Assembly (NCBI RefSeq): GCF_964355755.1
Contig: NC_092674.1
Location: forward strand, 4,221,001 to 4,285,000
Direction of reading: 5' to 3'
Length of the DNA stretch: 64,000 nt
DNA from: Antedon mediterranea
Taxonomy: Eukaryota > Echinodermata > Crinoidea > Comatulida > Antedonidae
The position numbers were made by a program, and so were the translations under genes. Positions 43,501 through 54,336 of the stretch are shown here, piece after piece. Below the pieces are notes generated by a model. That model was not told the DNA's origin and searched no databases. It saw only the letters and a program-made list of their open reading frames with translations. Positions within the stretch are counted from its first letter, which is position 1; every line of letters begins with the position of its first letter.

Positions 43501-43608
43501 GGCGTTATATTAGGAGGAGAACTGTCAATTGCGGGCGCTATGACTGCACATCATTTCTCATCAGCCCATCACAGTTTGGCTCGAAAAGGGAACGGAGTAA
43601 GAAAGTAA
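40591..43608 (+). CDS. Gene B: second HMG-CoA-reductase-like protein with mitochondrial-type presequence
   Basis: Exons 40591-40769, 41630-42372, 42589-42651, 42889-43085, 43435-43608; 451 aa; possible polyA signal ATTAAA at 43782. Four of the five exon lengths equal gene A's (179, 63, 197, 174) and all intron phases match, so this is a tandem duplicate. By eye about two thirds of the catalytic domain is identical to A. The presequence contains SFGRYFSTSVLKQSS, with R at -3 before a likely F|S cleavage, a classic mitochondrial processing site. Catalytic set: E141 (MATTE), K274 (QDKK), D348 (ACGQD) and H439 (SSAH). The conserved GNASGQNISTFATN is identical in A and B. EKYIG replaces the ENYIG of A. 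The C-terminus ends LARKGNGVRK, lacking the serine A has at the position of human Ser872. Expected to act in the mitochondrial matrix; substrate unknown. Confidence 0.88.
40965..41040. repeat. MITE family 1, left half, gene B intron 1
   Basis: AAAGCTCTGTCTACACTATC ... ATGACATGATGATGTTCATA. Truncated at the right by a LINE 3' end. Confidence 0.8.
41180..41353 (+). repeat. LINE 3' end with (TTGAA)n tail, gene B intron 1
   Basis: TTTGTAATGCATTATACCAT, GACAATTGTCTAAAATAAAA and a terminal (TTGAA)4 repeat look like the 3' UTR and microsatellite tail of CR1-type LINEs. 5' boundary uncertain. Confidence 0.5.
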
Positions 43609-43788
43609 ACGAAAGTATAAAACGTTGAATAATTGGTCGAGGGATTCGTCATTTAGAAACAATATTTTACTCACGGCGTGTTAAAAAAGTAACAAAATGG
43701 TCTTTGAAATCGTCGTGTGGTGGTTTACTTTGTTGAGTATTACCAACGCCTCTAAATGAGGACCATTTTACTATTATCCACATTAAAG

Positions 43789-44756
43789 TATACGGTGTTT
43801 CGTCGGTAAAAGGGGGTCATGGCTCAGGGTTAGTGTGGTTATATCTCGGTTGTGATTGTGACAATTAAACTCAGCTCAGTTTTATGATTTTACAAAACGT
43901 GTCCTCATCCTTTTATAGCCTACACTTTCAGACCTCCCAAAAAAAGGTTTTATAATTATAGGCATGTCCAAACTATTGAGGGCACTATAACATTTTTAAA
44001 TTATAACTAACAATACTATTAAAAATCTAAAAGTACTTGATATTGCATTAGAGATCAGAACTTTTTGTTCTAATAAGAGGTTCCCGGTAGATAGTATATA
44101 AAATACCGAAGTTGCTTTCAACGTTCCATATGTTGTGTATTGCTGCACTGTGTAATAAAAAAAACACGGTGTTTTCATCTTTGTCAACATTGTATATACT
44201 GTATAATTCGAATGTCGTTTTTTTACATAATATATAAGAATTAACCCTGTATAATAATAACAACGGTTTAATTTCATTAAACGATGTAAATATATTATTT
44301 GTAGATTAGGTGAGGGTCTAGTATATTGATATACCACCTACAATAGAACATTACTGTATGATGATGATCTTGTATAACAATCGTCTGATAAATAAAGCAT
44401 GTTAAACCTCATTGCGCATGTTATGTGTGTTTCTTTTAATTTGTTTTGTTTCGTAAACAATATTCGTTAAAAAAAAGTTGGGTTGAAGTGGCAAGGGGAG
44501 TATTTCTGCAGATGAAGTCACACCCATCATGGTTAAGTTTATATTACAACATAAATCGTTTTGTAATCGTGTAGTTGATAATACTGCCATGGTATAATTC
44601 ATACTACTGAAATAGTTTTAATCTGTCGTGGCGCTATTGCTTTGTGATGAAATGTTCTGTTGGTCAGAGGTTAATAACTTTTAATAAACCGTTGAGGGAA
44701 TATTTATTTCCTCTTCATGTTTTGTGTACTCAATCCTTTCAACATACATAACACAG
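43789..44756. other. Gene-free stretch between gene B and the sulfotransferase
   Basis: No gene found on either strand, no repeat recognised. Confidence 0.4.
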
Positions 44757-44882
44757 TCTAGTCTGGGTTCCAGACAGAGTTTTGACTTAATATTAGTAAA
44801 AAGATAAATATGTTGGCTCATATGGTGTTCCATACGTATACTACTAGTCTCGAAATAACTACAGAATTGGCGCAAGTCTAAA
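44757..44882. repeat. MITE family 4 copy
   Basis: GTCTAGTCTGGGTTCCAGAC, GTTTTGACTTAATATTAGTA, then GTTCCATACGTATACTACTA and GCGCAAGTCTA. Confidence 0.75.
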
Positions 44883-45307
44883 AATACTCATACAAAATGT
44901 ATCCTGTATTTTCTTTATTACATTTTAAACACCAATGGTACTGTCACAGTTTGAAAATAATAATGTTTATTTATCAAAAAATCAAGAGTTGGTAGCTTTT
45001 GAAATTAGATTTTCGAATAGCATTTTATAGATTAGTTGGAAGTATCAACCAGCTTTCACGTTTTACTTGGTGGGTTCAGAGGCCGATGTTAAATACTTGT
45101 TCTATGCTAATATTTGATTTAACATTTTTAGATTAACCTTATTGGACCAAAATCATTTACAATGCGTCGTATCATTTGGTCACTGACTATACTAACTCAG
45201 TTATTTATTTTTTTAAAGTTTTCGTATGAAAATGATAATAACAAATATATGTTAAAAGAGTGTTTTTGCTAGAATCGCTCGGTTGGTCTTTTTCTTGGTA
45301 CTTGGTA

Positions 45308-47760
45308 CTATTTTTTTTCTTCGCAAGGCTCGTATTCAAATTCCAGTCCCGTTCCGGTTAATGATTCTCTCAATACAGAATCTATCAGCTTGTTCTGCGC
45401 AACTGTAAAATGATTCATCCAATCGCCAACGCCACCTGGATGACGAAACAAATGATAAGTGTAACCCATATCAGCCTACTCTCATGTTTTGTAACAAATG
45501 TGTTTGTCGTCAGAGGATCAAAAGAGAAAAATCGAACCCACAACCTCCAGATTTACTAGCCTCTTGTATTCAAATGAATTGGGCCCACACTAGTCTAGGT
45601 TCCAGACAGAGTTTTGACTTAATATTAGTAAAAAAGATAAATATTTTGGCAAATATGGCGTTTCATACGTATACTACTTGAGTTCAGACAAACATCGAAA
45701 AGCCTCGAAATAACTACAGACTGGGGAAAGTCTAGGCCCACACGTAGGCCTACTTATGGGCGGAAGAAGTAGTAAAGGATCTCGTTGTGCGCCACAGTAT
45801 CATACTTAATTCAGACAATGACGTCATGTCCTTTACTTACCTTTTCTCATAAACGTAGAAACATTGAGGTCAAAGTCCGTGAGACCTGTGAAGTTGGCCA
45901 TCGGGTTCTTGCTCATCTTTTTGAAAGTACACTGATCGACTGTCTTCTGGAGGGCTTCTTCTGACAGGGTCTTTCCAAGATGATCGCATATTTTGATGAC
46001 GTTTCCTCGAAGATCCTGAATTGAATTATAGTTGATTTGTTTAGTCATTTATTCATTATGACGGCAGAATTTAAATGTCCCCGTAGTACTGCATTTATTT
46101 TCAGATATCGTTAAATCATTCTTTTCAATCGATATTATTACGGATATTTTTTTAAGAATTTTTTTTTACGGATAGATTTACGTTATTGTTGGTTTCCGAG
46201 TTGTTTCGTTACTAAATTATGTTCTGTATTAGACCTATAGTGAATGTACAGTTAATCTATATACCTAAACCTACTTACTCGCTTCATGTCTTCATATTTT
46301 AGAAAAAGAACGTTTTCATCATGGCGATTCTGCCACCAACTGGTTACGTGATGAACCCAAGATCCATACGGAGCTGTTTGATAAAAAATAAAAGAAGAAA
46401 AAACTAGGCCTACTTTATAGTATACCATAGCTTACAACTTCACACATTTTAATTTCGCTTAACCGAAACCTTTATTCATTTGGCCTGGGTTACAGATAAG
46501 TTTGCTTCGATATCTGGAAGCTGGAATATCAACAAGAAGTATCTTGACTGCTTTTGCTTTCTTTTAAACTTTGAACCGTTTCCTTTTTGTTCTGCGCTTT
46601 TATTCACTTTGTTATGTTCAGTCAAGTTGTTTGGGTTATGAGATCATAAAATAGTAATGCCACACTACAAAATTACAAAATGCGTATATGTAAATGAGAA
46701 ATGTATATTATATTTTGGGCAAACTCCCCTATACGCATGCGCGTATCCGTGTCTCCGTGTCACAACACGTATACGAATACGATTTAATTTATAGCGTTTT
46801 CCATTTGTGTAAAATCATTTTTGTACTGTACTCGATAGAGGGCTAAAGGTATATAAGGTTAGCCTGTCTAGCCTAGGCCTAGTCAACATTTTTTACTTTT
46901 TGTCGTTTTCTTGAAGCATTTTAATACTAAATCCTGTCTGAATTAAGTTTTGCTGATAAGTGATCTTTGCCACGTGTAACACTTTTGATTTTCAACGAAT
47001 AAATCTTAAACGTGTGAAATCCGCACGTCGATACGCACCGAAATCGCGTATACTGTATTGGTGTCACGCAACACAGATTGTGTGACGTAGTACGCGATTA
47101 TCCATACGTATACACGGAGGTTGCCCAAACTGATATGTAGGAGGCGCACTTACATTTCATGGGAATCATCATCTTCAACAGGTAATCCTCCCAACTACTC
47201 ATTCTGTCGTCATCACTATAAGCTTTGAACATCTTCAAAAAGTGGAACGCTGACACACAGATGTCTTTGTAGTTTCGTGCCACGTATACTGCCTATTATA
47301 TAGTACGTATAGCCTATTATACAGTACACGTATAGTGCCTATTATATAGTACGTATTATATAGTACATATATTGCCTATTATATAGTACGTATTATATAG
47401 TAGGCCTACATATATTGCCTGTTATAGTACAAAACCAATGAGTATTTTTTTAACCATTCTTGTTTTTTTCATCATCATCAACAACATCATCGTCGCCGTT
47501 TCGACGTCGTAGTTAACAACACCACCGTAATTGTCATCGGTGGTTATCAGAAAACATCAATGTGACCACCGTTTTTATTATATACTTATCCTCGTCATTG
47601 CTCCTTCTATGAGGTCATGATCAATCCTCATATGACGTCATAATCTATCCTACTATGACGTAATAATCTATCCTAATGTGACGTGTTCATCAATCTTCTA
47701 TGCTCATTACATCATCTTGATTGTTGTAGTCTACCGCCGCCATCATAATTTGTATCACCG

Positions 47761-47791
<31 letters not shown>

Positions 47792-48431
47792 TATCATCAT
47801 CATCATCCTTTATCATCGTCGTCGTCTTCGTTCTAATAAATTCGTCATTTTCAGTTGCTGCTGTTGTTGGCGTTATCATTACCTTTGCTTTTTTATTATG
47901 GAAATCAGGGGGCATCGTATCAAACGCCATGTGTGTTTTTATTAGTCTTGGTTTATCACGTGGCATGTTTGCAATCTTTTTAATTAGGATGTTGCCTGGT
48001 TTGGCTGTGCTCATTTCAAGATGTGGCACCCGTTCTTCAACGTGAATCGACGTAATCTTCTCAACGTCAGCCTCGTAATAAATCATTGAGACTATTTCCT
48101 GTAACCATGTTGTTCCTGTTAATTATAGATTGATTAAATATTGTATATCAATATTAATTGTATTTGTTTTTTCGATTTCTCCATTGTTATTTTCTCTATT
48201 GTTGAAGGCTATTGTCTTTTTTTAAAAGAAGCATTGTTTACCTGATTTTGGAAAAGATATAACGTAAACGTCATCATTTCGTACTTCAAACGTTTTCATC
48301 GCTTCAAGCGTACTTGCATGAACAAACCACGGGTATGGAACGCCATCGTAGACATGAAGACCAGACCCGGCCTGGAATTCAATATCAGGATGCTCAATTG
48401 ACGATTTGATTGAATCCTTACTTGCTGACAT
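45308..48431 (-). CDS. Cytosolic sulfotransferase (SULT family), six exons
   Basis: Exons in gene order on the minus strand: 48431-48242, 48115-47883, 47292-47154, 46373-46279, 46015-45841, 45435-45308; 319 aa, slightly longer than the usual ~295. It transfers sulfonate from PAPS to hydroxyl or amine groups of small molecules in the cytosol. Seen: the PAPS 5'-phosphosulfate loop PKSGTTW (61-67, split by intron 1), catalytic H125 in IKTHMAF, the 3'-phosphate motif ARNYKDICVS (R147, S155), the dimer-region-like FTGLTDFDLNVSTFMRKGG, and the C-terminal GVGDWMNHFTVAQN. In the usual RKGxxGDWK the final Lys is Met284, and the tail LEFEYEPCEEKK is unusual. Exon 3 must begin at GCAGTATACG (47292) to stay in frame. 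Its acceptor sits in a repeat. An acceptor-like TTCCTAG lies three bases before the ATG, so a 5' UTR intron is possible. The substrate cannot be read from sequence. Confidence 0.93.
45590..45735. repeat. MITE family 4 copy, downstream of the sulfotransferase
   Basis: TAGTCTAGGTTCCAGACAGA ... TGGCGTTTCATACGTATACT ... GACTGGGGAAAGTCTA. Lies in sulfotransferase intron 5. Confidence 0.8.
47285..47435 (-). repeat. ~20-bp minisatellite spanning the sulfotransferase exon 3 splice acceptor
   Basis: Repeated GCCTATTATATAGTACGTAT on the plus strand, six or more imperfect units. On the gene strand each unit reads AATAGGCA(G)TATACGT, so several successive units offer an AG resembling the true acceptor AATAG|GCAGTATACG. 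Confidence 0.75.
47755..47812. repeat. (TCA)n microsatellite in sulfotransferase intron 2
   Basis: A run of TCATCA units with few interruptions, 70 bp beyond the exon 2 donor. It would read as poly-Asp on the minus strand but lies outside the exon. Confidence 0.9.
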
Positions 48432-50370
48432 TTTCTAGGAATTATTGTGGTATAATTTTAGATAGACAATGGCAAAACAAAATCACTATACTACACTACA
48501 CACTAGCTACACCAATGCTATTATTAAACGATATACTTGCCAGTAGAGCACAATTCATACCTATGCAATTTGGTGTTTATTACCGCCGCCTAGGAGGTTA
48601 TATGTTTGAGATAACATCAAAACTAAAAGGACAGATCTTAACCAAATTATAAACACAGTGAGACATGTGGTCAATGAAGACTCCATTCAGTTTTTAGGAA
48701 ATCTTAACCAGGATCCCAAATTCTGGACCACTTTTTATTATTTTACTAATTTTAAGCCGTACGTCAAAAGTACAACTACGGATTTATATATATATTATTT
48801 ATTATTTTGATTATGATAATAGGCCTGTAATAATGATGTAGTCCGCTAATAATATCCGTTCTGCTCCAGCAAAACATCTCGAATTGAGATTTGGAGGCCT
48901 AACTTTACGCGGATAGTATTTAGACTTAACCTCCATCTTTTTGTCCATCTATAGTTCTGTCCCTAAAAATGTGTTTATATGAAATAGTAACACTAAATAT
49001 GAAAGCTGTTAAAGCCTAGAAAAAAACATAGCAGTAATTAAAGTAAGTAAATTAAATAAGAGTTTACCGTACCTGTTGCTTACTGTACACCTTCTGTTCA
49101 GAATGGAATACGAATTTTGTTTAGTGATACTATATAGCAATTTATGACGTACCCTTGGCCTTATCATCAAACCAATAAAATAACCGGTCACCCAACCAAC
49201 ATTGGAATTGTATCACATGTTAAGTGTACTTCGCACTTGTTATTTATATAGCAACTATTTTATGTCAAAGATCGTAAAAGAAAAACAAATACACATAAAG
49301 CAAACCGTATTTGTTGTACGTACTCAACAAAATGTAGTACAACTACTTAAACTTTTTAACAATGTTATTGAAAATAGTAAAATAAATGCAATAACAACGG
49401 GATGCTGAGCACCGGAGATCAAAGGGTTTATCTGTGGCTGCAACACGATCAGTTCCACGCCCCTGAACACTGCGCGCCGCGAAGAATATGTAGATTGTAC
49501 AGTATACTGTTGGTATTTGTCACAGCCAGACATAAGATTAAAGGACTGTTACGAGTTGGCAAGACGAGCCCAGTCCTGTTGTTAGATTGCCTTGGTATAA
49601 TGTACCGGTATAGTATATTTAAATAAAGAGAAATGATGGAATTGTGGTCTAAGGATTGGTTTGATGAAAACAAAAGATTATCTTTGTGTATACACATTTT
49701 ACAAAATAATAATGGGATGGAAACGACAGGGAAGTAAGTAAATAATATTTATTGCTTTCCAAGAACAGTACAAATTAATAAAACAGTATAATGTAAATGA
49801 AATAAAAAGAGAAAACATTAAATATAATAATACAAGACTAAACTAGAAAATAAGCATGGAAAGCAGGGGATGGCCCTTTAAGCCCAGAGACTTGTTTCCA
49901 AGGGGGACCCCAAAGAGATAAGATAATTGTTATTTACATGCTACTAATGGGTTGTTTGGAAGGGGTGGGGGAGAAATAAAAAAATAATATTTTCATTAAT
50001 TATTCATAATTATTGATTGTTTATTTGTAATTGTTGTTTTAGGAAACGGTACCTGAACCTGATTACGTCTATACTCTTATTTTATGTGTTCTCTTACTGG
50101 GTACGTTGCAAATGGCGCCAAGATTGTTTTATAATTCTAAAAGGTAGGCCTATATTAGACTTGACCCAAGTATTTTTTAAATGTTTGTTCGGGGTTTTTT
50201 TAAATGATTTTCGTTGTGTTTTTATTTAATTTTTATTATTATTACCCGTCGGCGTTTAGATTTTTCTCTTATAGCTCAAGTATATATGGCAAAATATTTA
50301 TCTTTTTGCTAATATTAATTCAAAATACGTTATGTACGAGTATTATGTGTTCCTTTACTTCGTATGTTGA
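48432..50370. other. Gene-free stretch upstream of the sulfotransferase
   Basis: No coding region supported. A degenerate MITE family 4 fragment (CCCGTCGGCGTTTAGATTTT ... GGCAAAATATTTATCTTTT) lies at about 50245-50330. No clear TATA box was seen upstream of the sulfotransferase. Confidence 0.4.
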
Positions 50371-50679
50371 AGGGCGCCAACATTGGTTGGCCAGTTTCGA
50401 AAGCGTCATGCTATGCACATGCGTATTCGCGTTTCTGTCTGTCATACTGCCTTCTTCGACGAATTCTAGTTCCTTTGATTTTTCGCTTCAGCAAAATTTA
50501 CTAGTACGAATTGTTTCTACTTTTTGCGAAGCGAAACATTGCGCAACCAATCAGAGCTCAGGAAATGAGCACTCATGCGAATCGAAATGCTCAGCAACCA
50601 CGCGAGGAACATGAACGTCGCAGCTATTCGCTCATGTAGTGGAAAGAGAGTAGGCGATTTATTTCTCTTCGAAACGTTG

Positions 50680-50758
50680 GATTCGCGCGAACAAATTCGC
50701 CTAGTGGAAAATCGGCTTTAAGCCGATTTTCTACTAGGCGAATTTGTTCGCGCGAATC
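50680..50758. repeat. 79-bp near-perfect palindrome
   Basis: GATTCGCGCGAACAAATTCG, then CCTAGTGGAAAATCGGCTT, is followed after a single central T (50719) by its complement, with one mismatch (TACTAG for CCACTAG). It is formed where two related inverted-repeat elements meet head to head. Confidence 0.9.
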
Positions 50759-50882
50759 GAAAGCGCCAGCTTGTACGCATGTGTATTCATGTTTACATCT
50801 TCCACATCCTTCTCTACGCATGCGTATTAGCTGACCCCCTTCGATTCGCGCGAAAAAATTCGCCTAGTGGAAAATCGGCTTT
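50720..50882. repeat. MITE family 3: ~162-bp element with ~42-bp terminal inverted repeats
   Basis: Left AAGCCGATTTTCTACTAGGC and right GCCTAGTGGAAAATCGGCTT ends, GCGCGAATCGAA internal to both. The upstream arm (50680-50719) is the right end of another copy whose left part is degenerate (GTAGTGGAAAGAGAGTAGGC near 50637). Confidence 0.8.
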
Positions 50883-51512
50883 ACTTCGTACAGTATGTTA
50901 AAGGGCGCCCACATTGGTTCAGAAACTGTAAAACTGCATTCATATGTCGTTTAATTTCTCCGTAATCAGCATTTTATCGCAAATAAAACTGTGGGTATGA
51001 TTATGAACACACTACGAACGACGGAGATAATTGCAATTAACATAATCTATATTTGATGTTGGATATTCACATTCTTATTCTTACTTCAAAGCAGACAACT
51101 GACAAAATATAAGAGCCGCCAATAATGAGCTGAGGAGAATCACGTGACATTCGACGTACGCGCACTTAGATGTTCATGGACAAAGAGAGTGGAATCTGAG
51201 AGTGTCATCTGGCGGGATTTGAAACAATGACTCGGGTAGGTAGAGCCAAGCATTTGTGCTGTACCTCTAAAAGAAACCTATAGCTGACAGTATAACAAGA
51301 TAACACTATAATAATTAATTATCTGCTGTAGATTCTGCATCGATTTTTAATATTGTGTAATAAATATTATGTAATAGGGAGCCTAAATATTATGTAATGT
51401 AATAATAATTGTTTTATTGAAATTGATAAATTTTCTTTATGTTATTGTGGTTATTTCTAAATAGAGCCCACTTAAAAATGGCGTAGAATCAACGCAACCA
51501 ACGGGCTGCGTG

Positions 51513-51814
51513 TTTTTTTTTTCCAGGACGAACGTGGGCAAAACTCATGAATAATTCATTACCTTAATTATTTTCTATTATAAAGAATTGAAAGATAGCT
51601 GATGTGAAATGAAAGACCTCGAACCGAGGGCTTCAGCGTAATAGGTTAAAGCCTTTACCACTAGACCAAACATTTCGGTTGGCAAACGTTGTTTACACTA
51701 ATTATTTAATCTCTCTGCATTCTTATACAGCGCCCTCTATAATGTTCCCTATTATGTCATAATTAATCATGAATTATTCATGATTTCTGCCCACGTTCGT
51801 CCTGGAAAAAAAAA
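51513..51814. mobile_element. ~300-bp inverted-repeat element carrying a tRNA-derived segment
   Basis: Ends TTTTTTTTTTCCAGGACGAA and the complement TTCGTCCTGGAAAAAAAAA, continuing as CGTGGGC and CATGAATAATTCAT on both sides. It interrupts a family 2 MITE whose right half continues at 51826-51946. On the minus strand 51690-51600 reads like a decayed tRNA (annotated separately). Confidence 0.7.
51605..51690 (-). pseudogene. tRNA-like (SINE-type) segment
   Basis: The minus strand contains TTTGGTCTAGTGGTAAAGGC (A box, RGYNNARYGG) and CCCTCGGTTCGAGGTC (B box, GGTTCGANNCC-like) at tRNA spacing. The acceptor stem does not pair, so it is a tRNA-derived remnant and not a working tRNA gene. Confidence 0.5.
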
Positions 51815-51825
51815 TTGCGCCAACG

Positions 51826-51946
51826 GCCTTAGGCGCAACGCGAGTAATTTGACCAATCACAACAGTTCGGTTGATCCGTCGTGTCGTGATTGCTCAATGA
51901 CTTGTTACGTCCTTGTGTTGCGTTCAAGTGGGAACCAATCTTTATA
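51826..51946. repeat. MITE family 2, right part
   Basis: GGCGCAACGCGAGTAATTTG, GACCAATCACAACAG, CGTGATTGCTCAATGAC, then TTCAAGTGGGAACCAATCTT. Confidence 0.75.
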
Positions 51947-54336
51947 GGCACTTTGATCTAGGGTCCTCTTTCATGCATCAGTGTGTTTGAAAATAATAAT
52001 AATGATAATAATTAGGTGAAATCATTTTAAGAATAAACAGTTATTTTTACACACTTCTGCAGAACCAAACTAAATCGTTTTAATAATAAATAGATATAAT
52101 TCATCGTCTCTCACAAACGTAACAACAAGTCACTGAATATTGATAATAAATTGTAACTTAATTGTCCAATGAGAATATACTTATGTATAAACAAACATGC
52201 GGCAGCCATGCATATTAATACACACACATATTTTCCCATTATGCTCATAGAATTAACTCCTTGCTTCAGTAACAACTGATTCACCGCCGCGCAGAACCAT
52301 TTTACTTCTCGTAATTTCAGATCATATTAGTTAGCGGTGCCGCTTCAGTTTTAAGTTTAAAACAGCCAATGGCCAGTATTTCGTTAAGCATCATCGGTGT
52401 AGCAGGATTACTTTTTGTATGCCTTAGCTATACAGTATTATAGGTAAGTACAATACTATTATGTAGGATGATTACTATTAAAATGATAAACTTTTTATAA
52501 TATAAGACACAATTATTGAATACCTTATTTCGACTTATAGAGATAATTCGTACGGACTGAGTAACATTAACTCAGCGTGTGATATGCGAAAACTAGGTAA
52601 TATCAATATAATATTAATCTGATGTCCTGCACTCGAAATGTACTCGCGTGTGTGTTTAGCTAATAGTACTTTACTGATCTTGACTGATCAACAGATGATT
52701 GTTTATGTTACCACTCAAATATATTTACCACATACATAAATTTATAAAGTGTTCTTTTGTTGCTAAATTTATAAAGTGGTTTTTTTTTTGTGCTAAAAAC
52801 GTTGCATAAATAGTTGCTACATTTCAACCGAGTAAGAGTATCATAATCCAATGAAACCGGTTTGTCGGGTAGGTGACTGCCCCCGTGTATGTATGTGCTT
52901 GGAATAAACTGTTGTAATAGTAATGAAAACTAAAGTTATTTTTTAGGCCTGTCTCGTAGGAGCAACCGCGATTTATACACGCACTATCCGTTTATCTGAA
53001 CCGGTATTGTATCTACATTTGTTCAGCAGTATTATAGGAAAATTATATGTTACAGCATCTCACAAGATTAATCTAACCTTCCATAATAATAATAATAATA
53101 ATAATAATATTTATTCGGCAAACGTTCTTAAAAGGTACGGTTTACATTTCATCTTAGTAAGTAATAGGCATGAGCCCAAACAGAAAACTGCTCTTATTCC
53201 ACCACATGGAATGCTTTATCATGGAATTTGCTATGAATACTATACAAATATTGTCATATGTGGAGATACAGTGCGGATCGAATCTGGTTCCTGCACCATA
53301 GGTCATATTAGAGTCACTTTAATAGGGGAGACGTTTGAATAGTTTTTCTACGCTCGAAAGAATTAATTTAAGTTTAAGTTCGGTAGTCTTTGTAGCAAGT
53401 CATCTATAAAATAAAGTTATTTAGAGCTCAGCTTTTATGTAAGCTTAAGAAATATCTTATAAATAGTACCTTCTACACGCAGAACTAAGCCTTTGGAATG
53501 CAGTGTTCCACATCGCATTATTGTATGAACCCACTGTATCTGAACTGTACTAAAAGTTGTTGCGATAGTTGTAGCAGCACACCCCCTCTGTCGCTCTTTG
53601 CATTTCACTTATTAGCTAAGAGCACTTTGTTTAACAACCGTAAGCTGTTGATAAAAAGTTGACTTTAAAAATGATATACAGGTGATACCGCTTGTTAAAA
53701 AAAACGATTCTGAAATGTGAACCAGCTGCCTCTAATTGAAATGCCTCGCAAACTATAAAGATAAATAATATTTTACATTTAATGTATATGACTATGTCTA
53801 CTTGCTTAGAACTTGACAATAATTTAAAGACAACATTACTGATTAGGTGCTGATGATCCTTGAACTTATTGGCTAGGTTTGAGGGATTAGGACGCGTACC
53901 ATTCACTTTTTATCTTGATCCCCATTTGATACGCTACAACTTACGCTGCAATTTCGCATTAACATTTTTTTTTCTGTAACTAATTTTAGCATGTCAAGTT
54001 TTCCGAAATACTAAAGAGTAGTAAGAGACAAAATCGGACATGAGGATAGATAATTGTTGTATATTTATATATTACTGTATAGTTGTGAATTAGTATGCCA
54101 TTGATTGTAAAAGAATCGTCGTTGTCGAGTCTTAGAAAGGCTATTTGATGGCGCTAGTTACAATCCGCTATGCATGATTAACTAATAGAATGACGTAATG
54201 CGTACACGGCATAAATGGAAAAGGAAAACGATTGGTACTCGGATTATAAAAAAAAATAATAATTCTTTACTCCATGCGTTGTAAATAATAAATATTGTAC
54301 TTATAATCAGATGCTTATTGACAGGCATCATACTTA
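51947..54336. other. Gene-free stretch
   Basis: A 111-codon open frame at 53007-53342 contains an (AAT)n run and resembles nothing I recognise. It is not supported as a gene. No other feature seen apart from that microsatellite (53084-53108). Confidence 0.4.

Noticed and set aside
47712-47882. Asp-rich extension of a sulfotransferase exon
   Set aside because: It lies beyond the GTAATG donor at 47882 and comes from a (TCA)n repeat. The spliced frame continues correctly into exon 3.
50204-50614. 136-codon open frame
   Set aside because: It overlaps a degenerate MITE family 4 copy and has no motif, family resemblance or splice context.
53007-53342. 111-codon open frame with an Asn run
   Set aside because: The Asn run is an (AAT)n microsatellite. 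The remainder resembles no family I know, so I do not call a gene.
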